This document shows, piece after piece, positions 17,860-27,700 of a stretch of 64,000 bases of DNA (the first letter of the stretch is position 1; every line of letters begins with the position of its first letter). The stretch is from CAYRQP01 sp964426545 (GTDB lineage Bacteria > Fermentibacterota > Fermentibacteria > Fermentibacterales > JCC-6). The translations under genes were made by a program, and so were the position numbers. The stretch is from NCBI GenBank assembly GCA_964426545.1, contig CAYRQP010000010.1, forward strand, positions 37,594-101,593, given 5' to 3'. The notes beneath the pieces were generated by a model that saw only the letters and a program-made list of their open reading frames with translations, had not been told where the DNA came from and searched no databases.

Positions 17860-18837
17860 ATTCCAGGGGAGGATTGTTTGGAAGGTGTCCATTAAGGCTT
17901 CAGGGGAGGTAAATAAAACCGAAATCCCCACATCGATATCATAGCCCCGCCCACCCGGGAAGTATGCTGTAATCTCATTCAGGTCAGTTGTCCCCAGATC
18001 CCAGAGCGGAATCATGTCAGTTGAAGAATGCCCGATACCGCGGAGGGAATCTGCTTCGAACAGGACCGGGTCAATTGGAATTCCCACCCCGTCATCATCT
18101 AAAATGTTCCATGCATGGAATACCAAAGTGTTTTTATCTTCACGAAGGAGACCGCCGACTATCTGAACAGATGCACCTCGGTTGGTAAGTGCATTCTGCA
18201 GGCTGGACGCCATCCCGAGGCAGGGCCCATCTCGTTCGCTGTTGTATGGCTTGGGAATCGACCTGATAATATCCGCTAAATCGTCGAAAGGGATTCCCGC
18301 AATGAAGTCAGAGAGCGGTCTGAATGTATAGGGAACCTGGGTGACATGAATGAGCAGGTTAATCATCCGCTCTGATCCTCCTGCAAGTTCATCTATTTCG
18401 GCTTTCAAAACACCATCTTCTTCGGTAAAGCCGCTTCCAAGTATTTCAATTTGCTGGTATGGAGGGTGGGGGACGGGAAGTGGGATTTCCACAGAGATAT
18501 TTTCAGCAGTATTCGAACCTGAATTGATGACAGTTGCGGTGATTATCAACAGTGTGTCTAGCGGTTTTGTACCAATTAACCTCCTATTGAGCCAGTCGAT
18601 TGATTCGGGATCTGTTATCCATGATCTGGCAATACCGTAGCAGACATTTGCTTCGTTGAAGTCACCGTAAGCTTCAAGCAGTTTGGCGAGATTTACACCG
18701 GCATTGCCGCCCTGCCCGGCAGCAACTTCAGCGAACAGAACGGCTCTTTCGGGGATTTCCTGCAGAGTAACGAGCCTCCAGCAGGAATCAGCAGGTGAGT
18801 AATTCGAAAGCACGAGAATGAGAAGGAGGATGGTCAT
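17854..18837 (-). CDS. Secreted transglutaminase-fold protein
   Basis: A 327-residue protein with an N-terminal hydrophobic signal (MTILLLILVLSNYSPADS), a beta-rich middle (LDTLLIITATVINSGSN, a DUF11/Ig-like strand pattern) and a C-terminal transglutaminase-like core. The Cys-His-Asp triad is readable as RDGPCLGMASSLQNAL, TLVFHAWNIL and GIPIDPVLFE. Members of this superfamily cut or cross-link peptides and cell-wall material. The start ATG overlaps the stop of the ABC permease gene as ATGA, so the two are probably co-translated, and the protein may act in the envelope near that permease. The exact substrate is unknown. Confidence 0.82.
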   Translation of the reverse strand: MTILLLILVLSNYSPADSCWRLVTLQEIPERAVLFAEVAAGQGGNAGVNLAKLLEAYGDFNEANVCYGIARSWITDPESIDWLNRRLIGTKPLDTLLIITATVINSGSNTAENISVEIPLPVPHPPYQQIEILGSGFTEEDGVLKAEIDELAGGSERMINLLIHVTQVPYTFRPLSDFIAGIPFDDLADIIRSIPKPYNSERDGPCLGMASSLQNALTNRGASVQIVGGLLREDKNTLVFHAWNILDDDGVGIPIDPVLFEADSLRGIGHSSTDMIPLWDLGTTDLNEITAYFPGGRGYDIDVGISVLFTSPEALMDTFQTILPWNN

Positions 18838-20057
18838 CCCTGAAGTCCCTTTAAGGGATTTAGTTTTGCTGCTTTCATGGCGGGTATTATCCCGGATAAT
18901 GCACTTAATACAAAGGCAATCGTGCTTATCAGTATTATGTTCATGGGGACAGTGCTTACCGGAATATGTTCGTGAAACGAATAGACATCCGGAAGCTGTA
19001 TGAAGTCAGTGCTACCTAGAATCCAGCATCCGCCGAGTCCTATGCAGAGTCCGAATAGGACACCAATGGTGCCAACGAGAACACCTTCCCACAGAAATAT
19101 CCTGAAGATGAGTTTATTCTGTGCACCCATTGCCTTCAGGACTGAAATATCAACCCTTCGTTCAACAGCAGTTCTGCTGATAGTTCCCATGATATTGAAT
19201 GTTGCTACAAGTGTTATGAGTAGTATGGCAAGGAATGCTCCCATCCGTTCGAGTTTCATCGATGCCGTGAGTCCCGGATTCTGTTCCTGCCATGTACTGA
19301 TGATTGCAGTTTCAGGGAGGAGAGTCTCCAGTTCGGTGATTACATGTTCGATGTTTGCGTCATCTGCGGGGTAGAGATTAAATCCCGAATACCCCCCTCG
19401 GGGGAGATATATTCGCTGAGCAAGTTCAAGCGGAATCCATGCGAGATTTTCATCATTTACAGGAAGTCCGGTTTCGACAGCACCCAGAATGACAGCTTTT
19501 CCGACAGCGCCTCCCCTTGATGAAAAGAATGCTGCAGGGGGGAAAATATATACAGTATCTCCCGAAGCGTGATAGAAATGATCAGCAAGATAGATACCCA
19601 TGATGATGCCGTTTTCACCGTCTTCGGTTAATAGTTTAGTTGGGCCGTAAGAGCGTTCGGATGTCATTGCATTTTCGAGGAAGTCAGAGTCAGGTGCAAT
19701 ACCCATAATTCTGCACCCGTAATCGATTTTTCTTGACGGAAGACGCACTATTGCTTCTCCCCGTATAAATGGAGAAATCTTCCTGACTGATGGAAGTTCA
19801 TTGATTTTATCTATCAGGGAGTCAGGAAGGATCAGGACATTCCCGTCAGCAGGGAGAATGGTCAGTGGAGAATCTACTTTTACAATAGACTCTGTAATGA
19901 AGTCTTCCAGTCCCGTCAGTACCCCCATCACAATGATAAGCGCTCCGACTCCGAGTGCTATTCCGGCAATACTGACAACAGTCGAAAACGCAATATGCCG
20001 GCGGCGGGGGTGCCGCTTCAGATACCGCCATGCAAGAAGCCACGATAGAAAACTCAA
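18834..20057 (-). CDS. LolC/LolE-type ABC transporter permease
   Basis: A 407-residue inner-membrane permease of the lipoprotein-releasing (LolC/E) type. The first helix begins at SFLSWLLAWRYLKRHPRR followed by FSTVVSIAGIALGVGALI. A large periplasmic MacB-like domain spans about residues 45-260. The FtsX domain with three helices follows (AFLAILLITLVATFNIMGT, LFGLCIGLGGCWILGS, ISTIAFVLSALSGIIPA). The start is TTG 20057, with AGGAGG five bases upstream. The ATPase partner (LolD) is not in the window. Lol complexes extract lipoproteins from the inner membrane for transfer to the outer membrane, which agrees with the many lipoproteins encoded nearby. Confidence 0.9.
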   Translation of the reverse strand: MSFLSWLLAWRYLKRHPRRRHIAFSTVVSIAGIALGVGALIIVMGVLTGLEDFITESIVKVDSPLTILPADGNVLILPDSLIDKINELPSVRKISPFIRGEAIVRLPSRKIDYGCRIMGIAPDSDFLENAMTSERSYGPTKLLTEDGENGIIMGIYLADHFYHASGDTVYIFPPAAFFSSRGGAVGKAVILGAVETGLPVNDENLAWIPLELAQRIYLPRGGYSGFNLYPADDANIEHVITELETLLPETAIISTWQEQNPGLTASMKLERMGAFLAILLITLVATFNIMGTISRTAVERRVDISVLKAMGAQNKLIFRIFLWEGVLVGTIGVLFGLCIGLGGCWILGSTDFIQLPDVYSFHEHIPVSTVPMNIILISTIAFVLSALSGIIPAMKAAKLNPLKGLQG

Positions 20058-20169
20058 ATAACCTCCTCAGCCGAACATCTCAGGCTAAATTCACACTAAT
20101 ATACATACTGCAAGGACTAAATGATTATTTATTTTGTTTTTCATTTTCAACTTAAAGTGTTAAAATAGG

Positions 20170-23100
20170 ATGTACGGTAAACTAAAAAGGAGGATGAGTT
20201 TGTTCCTGATGCTTACAGTTCTGCTCGCAAGCGGTATTCCGATTCAGCATGACGGTGTTGAATTAGTCTACTCTGGTTCTGCAGGATGCGAGTTTGTAGT
20301 ACATGTTGAAGAGCCTGTGTTTTATGAGTACTCAGGAAGTTGGTATCCTCACATTTCGGGAATGGGTATCTCTATTGCAGCCGGTGACTACATTCGACCG
20401 GCAAGAACCGTTCATATCCCGCTACCCCCGGGTATCATCCCGGAACTTACCTGCATTCCCGAGGGCATTATCGAATTGTCTCCGCCTGGTTCTCCTGCTG
20501 CAGCACCTGTCCCTTCGGGAAGCGGCCTCGAGACGGTCTGGACATCTCCGGGATCGATGCAGATAGAATCCCCCGGTGTTTATAGCGATATTTCGGTTAT
20601 CACAGTTGCCGGAGTATCGGTTGCTGTAGTAACCGTATTTCCGTTTCCGGGGGATGAATTTGATAGATGTCCTGAAAGAATAAGAGTTATCCTCAGATGG
20701 GATGAAGTCCCAGGTTCCTGTGCATCCGCGAATCGGAGCTTAGAACACCTTTGCCTTCCGGGGACAGTTTCCTGGCAGCGAAGCAGTCCTGCAAGAAGAT
20801 CGAGTCTTTTCTGGGGTAAGCCGTGGGCAAGGATGTCTCTATCAGCGATCGGTGTTTATGCAGTTACCGGAGCCATGCTTGATTCAGCCGGGATCGATAT
20901 TCTGGGAGTTTCTACAGCGTCGCTTCGCATGTACAGTGGTCCGGGCGAGCAGTTTATCCTTAGCGAACCCGGCGATGAACATGAACTTCACGAACTTTCA
21001 ATAGAAGTTTCGGACGACGGTGACGGAGTATTCGGGGAGACCGATACACTGAAATTCTATGGGATGGGCTTAAGGCGTTTTGTGGTTGATGACAGTTTGT
21101 CTGTAACCAGGCTTCATCACAGATACGCTGAAAACAACGTTTACTGGCTTACCTGGGGGGGAGAATCCGGAAAGAGAATCGAGACATTGAGCGCGATGCC
21201 GGACGGTTCACCGTTCTGGGGTGAATCGCTTCCTCAGTATTCATGGCAGGAACAGGAATATCAATGGCTTCCGCGAAGGGAAACGACAACCGGTTGGGTC
21301 TGGACAATGCTTTATAACAATATTCCGGCGTATTTCTATTTTTCCACCCCGTCTGCCGTGGGGAACGGGAATATTGCGGTATCGATAATTACCGCATCAT
21401 CCGGCGAACACGAACTGGAGTTCCACCTGAACGGTGAATTGCTAGCAGATACTTTCTGGACAGGTTCTTTGGAGAGGATCTTCGAATTCAGCAATCTCGA
21501 ACTTGACCCGACCATGAATCTTCTCAAAGTGACTTCAAGGGAGTTATCAGACGAAATATATTTTAATTACCTGGCACCCACATGGGAAAGGTCTTTATCT
21601 TATGCCGCCAACCGCCCCCTGATCTTCACGGATATTTCCGGTAGATATACACTTAATCTCGGAGGTGCGGGTACTGACTACTCTCTTTGGAATGTTACAA
21701 ATCCCTATGCACCCGTAAGTATCAGGGGAGAGCTTACAGGTGATTCACTCAGTATTTCCTGTGATATAGCATTGGGTGAGAGAATGAGGCTGTTCAATCC
21801 CGATTCACATCTTGTTCCCGATTCAATCATTCCGGAAAGTCCGGGCAGAATATTGGGGACCGGCATTGAAGGAGATGTTGTTATCATAGTGGCTGATAAT
21901 CTTCTCGATACTTCGGGGCCTTTGGAAATTGTATATGCCATGCGCGGCCTTGATGCTGTCATTGTCAGCACAAGCGAAGTGTATGATGAATTTGGACAGG
22001 GAGTCAGAGACCCCGGAGCAATCAGGTCATTTATCCGTTACACTCAGGATTCATGGTCAGAACCTCCCGCTGCTTTTGTTCTTGTCGGAGACGGGAGTTA
22101 CGACCCCCTGATGTATGTAACCGATTCCCCAACCCTTATTCCGGTTTATATAAAACTTGGATATTCCAATGGGTGGAATATGGACGATTACTATGTCATC
22201 GCTCACGAAGGAGCGGCACTCCCTGAAGCCCCTATATCGAGAATCTCCGCACAAACGCCTGGCCAACTGACAGATTACCTGTCGAAACTGATGAATTATG
22301 AAGCCCGGATTGCTGCAGGGGAATGGAGTAATCGTGTGCTCCTGACGGCTGATGATGAGTGGGGTAACGGGTCTGCCAACGAAGTGGAACACACAAGAGC
22401 CTGCGAGTTACTTGCTGATTCGGAAATCCCAAGATCCATGGATCGGGTGAAATTCTATATGATCGAATATCCATGGCCCCCGGAGACCACTCCAAGCGGT
22501 CCCCATCCTGAAAAGCCTGATGCACACGAGGATTTCGTGGAAATGCTGTCGCAGGGATGGAGTACGGTTTTCTTTTTCGGTCACGGTTCCTATGGGCAGA
22601 TAGCACACGAAAAACTGCTTGTCTCGACAGATGTCCAGAGAATTGAGAACGGCATGCGTCTCCCGATAATGATCTTCGCCAGTTGTGATGTGGGGCATTT
22701 CGATCTTATATCAGCAAACAGCATGTCGGAGGATTTCGAACTCAAAAGCGGCTCAGGTTCGATTGCATCCATCGGTGCAACCAGGGGAACATTTGCCTTG
22801 TCGAACATGTATCTCTTTGCAGACTATTCTGCTGAGTATTTTTCAGACGGTGCGGTTTCCTGTTCTGAAGCACTATGGCTTGGTAAACTGTCCAATCCAA
22901 GTTCCTATGCCAGCAATGGATTGTATGTAATTCTCGGAGACGGCGGCGTGTCAAATCAGAAGGCGGAAGAGATGCCTGTGTTTATGACAATAGCAGGAGA
23001 TTCGCTTCAAAGGGGCCAGCTGAATACGGTAACAGGTCATTTAGATGAGAGTACATCCGGACAGTTCAACATTACAGAGAGTGGAAGAGAGACTCAATAC

Positions 23101-23967
23101 GATTGTCTTGGCGGTGCCGTCATCGACTATCTCAGGTACGGGTCGAGCATATACAGTTCACTTATTACTTCAGAAAATAGTGACATTACTGCTCAGTTCT
23201 TTATGCCAATACAGGCAGATACGGGGGCGTTCTCGAGATGCAGTGCATTCGGGCTGTCTCTCAATCAGCCTGAAATCTCTTTTCGTGAATGGGTTGCCGT
23301 TTATGACAGTGGAGAACACCTTGAAGATACAATTCCTCCCTTGATAGACATGTGGCTTGCAAATTACCGCGGTGTTGAAATTCCTGAAGTGTACGGCACA
23401 ATCGAACTCAATGCCGAACTGTCTGATTCAAGCGGGATATGCGCAATGGGCGGAGGAGCCGGCAGGACGATCATGATGAGTCTCGATTCCGAGGGATTCG
23501 ATTTAGGTGCTTATTTTTCATACCTGCCTAACAGTTATACCAACGGCATGCTGGAATTTACACTTCCGTCCCTGGCAGATGGAGAACACAGGATAATTCT
23601 GGCAGTGTGGGATGGTGTTGGAAACACACTTAGAGATACGCTTGACTTTACTCAAGTGCAGGCTCCTGAAGAAATGCTCTCTGATTTCTTTGTCTATCCC
23701 AACCCCGGCGACGGACTTCGGTGTTTCAACTTCAGGTCTGCAGTAGCAGGCACGGCTGAGGTTGCTATATACACGGTGAATGGAAGGGCAATTTGGGAAG
23801 AGCAGTCCGACTGCAGTCAGGGATATAACCAGATACTCTGGGACGGGAGGGATATGGATGGCGATATTCCTGCATCGGGAACATATATCTACAGGATAAA
23901 TTATACAGGTGAGAATGAACAGAACAGTTCTGTCGTGGATGTATTTATCATCATGCATGACGGCTGA
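20170..23967 (+). CDS. Gingipain-like C25 cysteine protease with C-terminal sorting domain (copy 1)
   Basis: A 1265-residue exported protease. A signal peptide (LFLMLTVLLASGIP) and a long propeptide region cover about the first 550 residues. The C25 caspase-like core follows: AFVLVGDGSYDPLMYV, the catalytic His805 in VFFFGHGSYGQIAHEK, and Cys839 in IFASCDVGHFD, 34 residues later as in gingipains. A beta-sandwich region follows, then a C-terminal sorting-type domain (VYPNPGDGLRCF, AEVAIYTVNGRAI, SGTYIYRINY). Start choice is uncertain: ATG 20170 has only AGG beside it, while TTG 20200 has GGAGG six bases upstream and opens directly into the hydrophobic segment. The paralogue at 24742 has the same layout. 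It probably degrades extracellular protein. Confidence 0.92.
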   Translation: MYGKLKRRMSLFLMLTVLLASGIPIQHDGVELVYSGSAGCEFVVHVEEPVFYEYSGSWYPHISGMGISIAAGDYIRPARTVHIPLPPGIIPELTCIPEGIIELSPPGSPAAAPVPSGSGLETVWTSPGSMQIESPGVYSDISVITVAGVSVAVVTVFPFPGDEFDRCPERIRVILRWDEVPGSCASANRSLEHLCLPGTVSWQRSSPARRSSLFWGKPWARMSLSAIGVYAVTGAMLDSAGIDILGVSTASLRMYSGPGEQFILSEPGDEHELHELSIEVSDDGDGVFGETDTLKFYGMGLRRFVVDDSLSVTRLHHRYAENNVYWLTWGGESGKRIETLSAMPDGSPFWGESLPQYSWQEQEYQWLPRRETTTGWVWTMLYNNIPAYFYFSTPSAVGNGNIAVSIITASSGEHELEFHLNGELLADTFWTGSLERIFEFSNLELDPTMNLLKVTSRELSDEIYFNYLAPTWERSLSYAANRPLIFTDISGRYTLNLGGAGTDYSLWNVTNPYAPVSIRGELTGDSLSISCDIALGERMRLFNPDSHLVPDSIIPESPGRILGTGIEGDVVIIVADNLLDTSGPLEIVYAMRGLDAVIVSTSEVYDEFGQGVRDPGAIRSFIRYTQDSWSEPPAAFVLVGDGSYDPLMYVTDSPTLIPVYIKLGYSNGWNMDDYYVIAHEGAALPEAPISRISAQTPGQLTDYLSKLMNYEARIAAGEWSNRVLLTADDEWGNGSANEVEHTRACELLADSEIPRSMDRVKFYMIEYPWPPETTPSGPHPEKPDAHEDFVEMLSQGWSTVFFFGHGSYGQIAHEKLLVSTDVQRIENGMRLPIMIFASCDVGHFDLISANSMSEDFELKSGSGSIASIGATRGTFALSNMYLFADYSAEYFSDGAVSCSEALWLGKLSNPSSYASNGLYVILGDGGVSNQKAEEMPVFMTIAGDSLQRGQLNTVTGHLDESTSGQFNITESGRETQYDCLGGAVIDYLRYGSSIYSSLITSENSDITAQFFMPIQADTGAFSRCSAFGLSLNQPEISFREWVAVYDSGEHLEDTIPPLIDMWLANYRGVEIPEVYGTIELNAELSDSSGICAMGGGAGRTIMMSLDSEGFDLGAYFSYLPNSYTNGMLEFTLPSLADGEHRIILAVWDGVGNTLRDTLDFTQVQAPEEMLSDFFVYPNPGDGLRCFNFRSAVAGTAEVAIYTVNGRAIWEEQSDCSQGYNQILWDGRDMDGDIPASGTYIYRINYTGENEQNSSVVDVFIIMHDG

Positions 23968-23980
23968 TAGATGGGAATAA

Positions 23981-24745
23981 ATGGATTACTCTGAGGATTA
24001 CATTGTTTCATTCGAAGAAGCGGCAGACATTTTGTCGATTGCTGTCTCTCCGGTCGGATTTACAGGAGCCGGAATGTCGGCTGAAAGTGGGGTGAGGACT
24101 TTCAGGGGAGAAGATGGTTATTGGAAAGAACACAGGGCGACGGACCTTGCCACTCCGCAGGCACTTCACAGAGACCCGAAACTTGTCTGGGAATGGTACA
24201 AAGAGAGACTTCTGCATTATGACACAATCGAACCCCATCCGGGGTTTCATGCATTGAAGCGTCTGCAGGATATAAAGGGCAAACTGCCTGTAATAACGCA
24301 GAATGTCGACGGACTGCATCATAAAGCAGGGCTTTCGAATGTAATAGAACTTCACGGGAGTTTACGCACAGCGTCATGTCTCGATAAATGCGGTGCTTCT
24401 GCACTCCAATTGACGGAAGAACTTGTAGAAGATATTCCGCCATACTGCTCATGCGGTGCAGTTCTCAGACCTGATGTAGTGCTTTTCGACGAAGCACTCC
24501 CAATGCAGGAGATCGAACGGGCATTCGGGCTTGCAGAGAGTTGCGACCTTATACTCGGCATAGGTACTTCGATGCAAGTATATCCTGCTGCCGGTATACC
24601 GGTATATGCATTGAGACACGGGGCGCATGTGATAGAAATCAATCCCGAGAAAACTTCATTGTCCGGTCTTCCGGGAGTGATATTCATCGAAGGCAAAGCA
24701 GGGGAAGTGCTTCCAAGACTTGTTGACAGGGCGTTTAATCGATGA
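23981..24745 (+). CDS. cobB: Sir2-family NAD-dependent protein deacylase
   Basis: A 254-residue sirtuin. Visible motifs are the NAD-binding GFTGAGMSAESGVRTFRG, TQNVDGLHHKAG, the catalytic His in IELHGSL, paired zinc cysteines (SCLDKC and YCSC), and LILGIGTSMQVYPAAG. The segment EWYKERLLHY keeps the Y-x-x-R pair seen in Sirt5/CobB-type enzymes that remove succinyl or malonyl groups, so acyl-lysine removal beyond acetyl is plausible. The deacylase zinc site is complete, which argues for a metabolic deacylase and against a defence-type Sir2 NADase. It lies 13 bp after one C25 protease gene and overlaps the next by 4 bp, so it is embedded in a protease operon, an unusual place. The protein itself has no signal peptide and is cytosolic. 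Confidence 0.93.
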   Translation: MDYSEDYIVSFEEAADILSIAVSPVGFTGAGMSAESGVRTFRGEDGYWKEHRATDLATPQALHRDPKLVWEWYKERLLHYDTIEPHPGFHALKRLQDIKGKLPVITQNVDGLHHKAGLSNVIELHGSLRTASCLDKCGASALQLTEELVEDIPPYCSCGAVLRPDVVLFDEALPMQEIERAFGLAESCDLILGIGTSMQVYPAAGIPVYALRHGAHVIEINPEKTSLSGLPGVIFIEGKAGEVLPRLVDRAFNR

Positions 24746-27700
24746 CATTCATTCTGCTTTCACTGGTATTGTTTTCAGGGTCCGGGTTAATTCCAATCGA
24801 ATGTAATCCCGAATCCGTATTCCGGACAATCTTTGAAACCGGCGAACCTGAGATGATGCAGTATGAAGACGGGAATATTCTGAGTTTCGGGAACATGGGG
24901 TCGAGATGTGTTCCGGGTGAACCGCTGCGGCCCGTTAAAACACTTTACATTCCTGTCCCTCCCGGCTCTGCTCCGGAATTGTCTTATACCGTTCTGGAAT
25001 ACGGGAATATCGAGCTGCCGGCAGAAGAAAAGAGAACCCCCATTATTTCAGGTACGGGATTGCAGACATCAGAAGTAAGCGTTCCGATGCAGAGCCCGCC
25101 TGATGTCCCCGTTGAATTTGTCGGGGTTATTCCGCTTGCTGGGTCTCAGGTGGCTATTATCAGGATATATCCCGCTTTTGGAGAGCATCCGGATGTATAT
25201 GCATCCCGGATTGACATTTCTCTTCAGTGGGAGCCGGTATCAGGTGGAAGATCGCTTGAATCTAATGACCTGCTGCAGCAGGTTGCACCCTCCGGAACAC
25301 TATGGTGGCAGGGAATGGCCGGCAATCGAAACGATGAGAGTATTTTCTGGGGTAAACCCTGGGCAAGGATAGCAATCGGAGAAACCGGGGGATATGAGAT
25401 ATTGGGTGCGGAACTTGAAAATGCGGGATGCAGTGTTGTAGGTTCTGCTTGCTCAGGTTTTCGCCTGTTCACAGGACCCGGAATTATGTTCAGCAGAAAC
25501 AATCCTGCAGAAGAACACACGCTGGAGGAAGTTGCATTTACAGTAATCGATGAAAACAGCGATGGAATATTCGATTCGTCAGACAGGATAAGATTCATCG
25601 GCAGGGGACTCGAGCGCTGGAGCATAAGCGAGGGTGTCATTTCGCGGATTCAGCACCGTTATGCCACGCACAATGTTTACTGGCTCACATGGGGCGGAGA
25701 ACCAGGGCTACGTATAGCAGAGACTTCCGCATCTCCCGGAAGATATCCGGACTGGGGTAACTCATTTATCATGGATGACTGGCTTGCTGATGATGTTATC
25801 TGGGAGCCGGCTTATGAGCGTAATACGGGCTGGGTCTGGATGATAAAGAATCCCGGCGGGGACTTCGATGTATCGTTCACTCTCCCCGGAGTCACCGGTG
25901 ACGGTATCTTAACAATCGACCTGACCGCTCTTGATTACGGATTTCATTCGGTGAGAATAATGCTGAATGGGACTGAAATCGGGGAGGACAGCTGGTCAGG
26001 TTCCGGAGAGAGGGTCATCAGTATCGAAGATGTGCCGTTTTCCACATCGAACAATCTTGAAATACAGTACCTTGAAAGCGGTTCAGGGGGGCAGGTTGCA
26101 CTTGTCAGCGTTCATCCTGAATATCCTGCAAATACCGGTTCTGTTACCTCCCGCCGGATATTCCCGGGCAGATCTGCAACCGGGAAATACAATATGGAAA
26201 TTTCGGGAGTGACTTCAAATTGCGGAGTGTATGACCTTCAGGATTTCTGTGTTCCTGTTCTTCTCGATGAAACCGTGTACTCGGGCGGAGAAATGTCGTT
26301 TTCCTACAGTGTGGATTCCTCAAGTGTCATGATGGTGATTGATGACGGAGACTGGATTTCACCTGATTCTGTATCATCATCGTCTCCGGGCCGGTTACTT
26401 GGTACAGTGACAGAAGGTGACAGGCTTTTTGTAGTTCCGGATGTGCTTTTCGAGAGTGTACAGGCAATGATCAATATCTCTCAGGTATCCGGTTTCACGC
26501 CGATTACAGCCCTTACTTCAGAGATATACAATGAGTTTGGACAGGGAATAGTCGACCCCGGTGCAATCAGGTCTGCCGTAAGGTGGGGAATGGACTCATG
26601 GGGACGGGGCATTAGCGGTGTCGTACTTGTCGGAGACGGACATTACGACATTAGAAATTTGACAACATCTGAAAAAGTGATGATTCCACCATGGATAATA
26701 CTGGGCAGTTCGAGAACTGACTGTATCGATGACATATATGCAATGGTGCATGAAGGAGCGACACTTCCGGAAGTTCCGATAAGCAGAATACCTGTAATGA
26801 CTTCGGTAGAATTGAATACATGCAATGCAAAAGTGCAGCACAGAGTCAGCGGAGAAGCAGACGGGGAGTGGATGAACAGGATTGTTCTTGTTGCTGATGA
26901 TGAATGGGGACAAGGCGGCTCGCAAAACGAATGTGAACATACAGAAAACTGTGAACTTCTTGCAGAACATGACCTTCCGCGGTATTTGAACCGGACAAAG
27001 TTCTACATGATAGAGTATCCCTGGCCCCCCGGGTCGTGGCCCCCTTCGGGTCCGCATCCGGATAAACCGGATGCCCGGGAAGCATTTCTCGAGACATTTA
27101 ATGCAGGATGCGGGAGCATGATTTATCTCGGACACGGTGCTGCTAATCAGATTGCTCATGAAAAACTCATGCTGCTGGAAGATGTCGGGGGGCTTTCGAA
27201 TGACGACAGACTTTCGTTCTCTGTCTGGGCTACCTGTGATATGGGACATTTCGACAATCCTGGGAGTGACTGCATAGGGGAAGCTCTTGTTCTGCATCCA
27301 GCCGGCGGGAGTATATCAACCGTTGCAGCAACCCGCGGTACTTTCGGACATTCCAACTATGAACTCACTTCAGAAATTCTGGATATGCTTTACTCTGACC
27401 CGGAGTGTTTGACAGGAGATGCTCTCTGGCTTTCTAAACTCGAACTGGCAGGTTCATATCAACTTAACAACAGGTTCTATATCTACTTCGGATATCCTGA
27501 CATCCCGCTTGCCCGTGCTTCTAATACCGCTACCGTTGCCGTTGTCGGGGATACTCTGAGCAGTTATGAACTAAACACGATTAGCGGCAAGGACTTTCAG
27601 GAAGACGGACTTGTATTTGTGGAGTTGTATGAATCTTCGCAGGAAATCCGGTACACATGTTTGGGCGGGGCTTCTATCTACTGGCTTCAATACGGCGGAG

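Noticed and set aside
26596..27297. Long antisense ORF inside the second C25 protease
   Set aside because: It lies opposite a gene with clear catalytic motifs; the translation has no recognisable family and no ribosome site.
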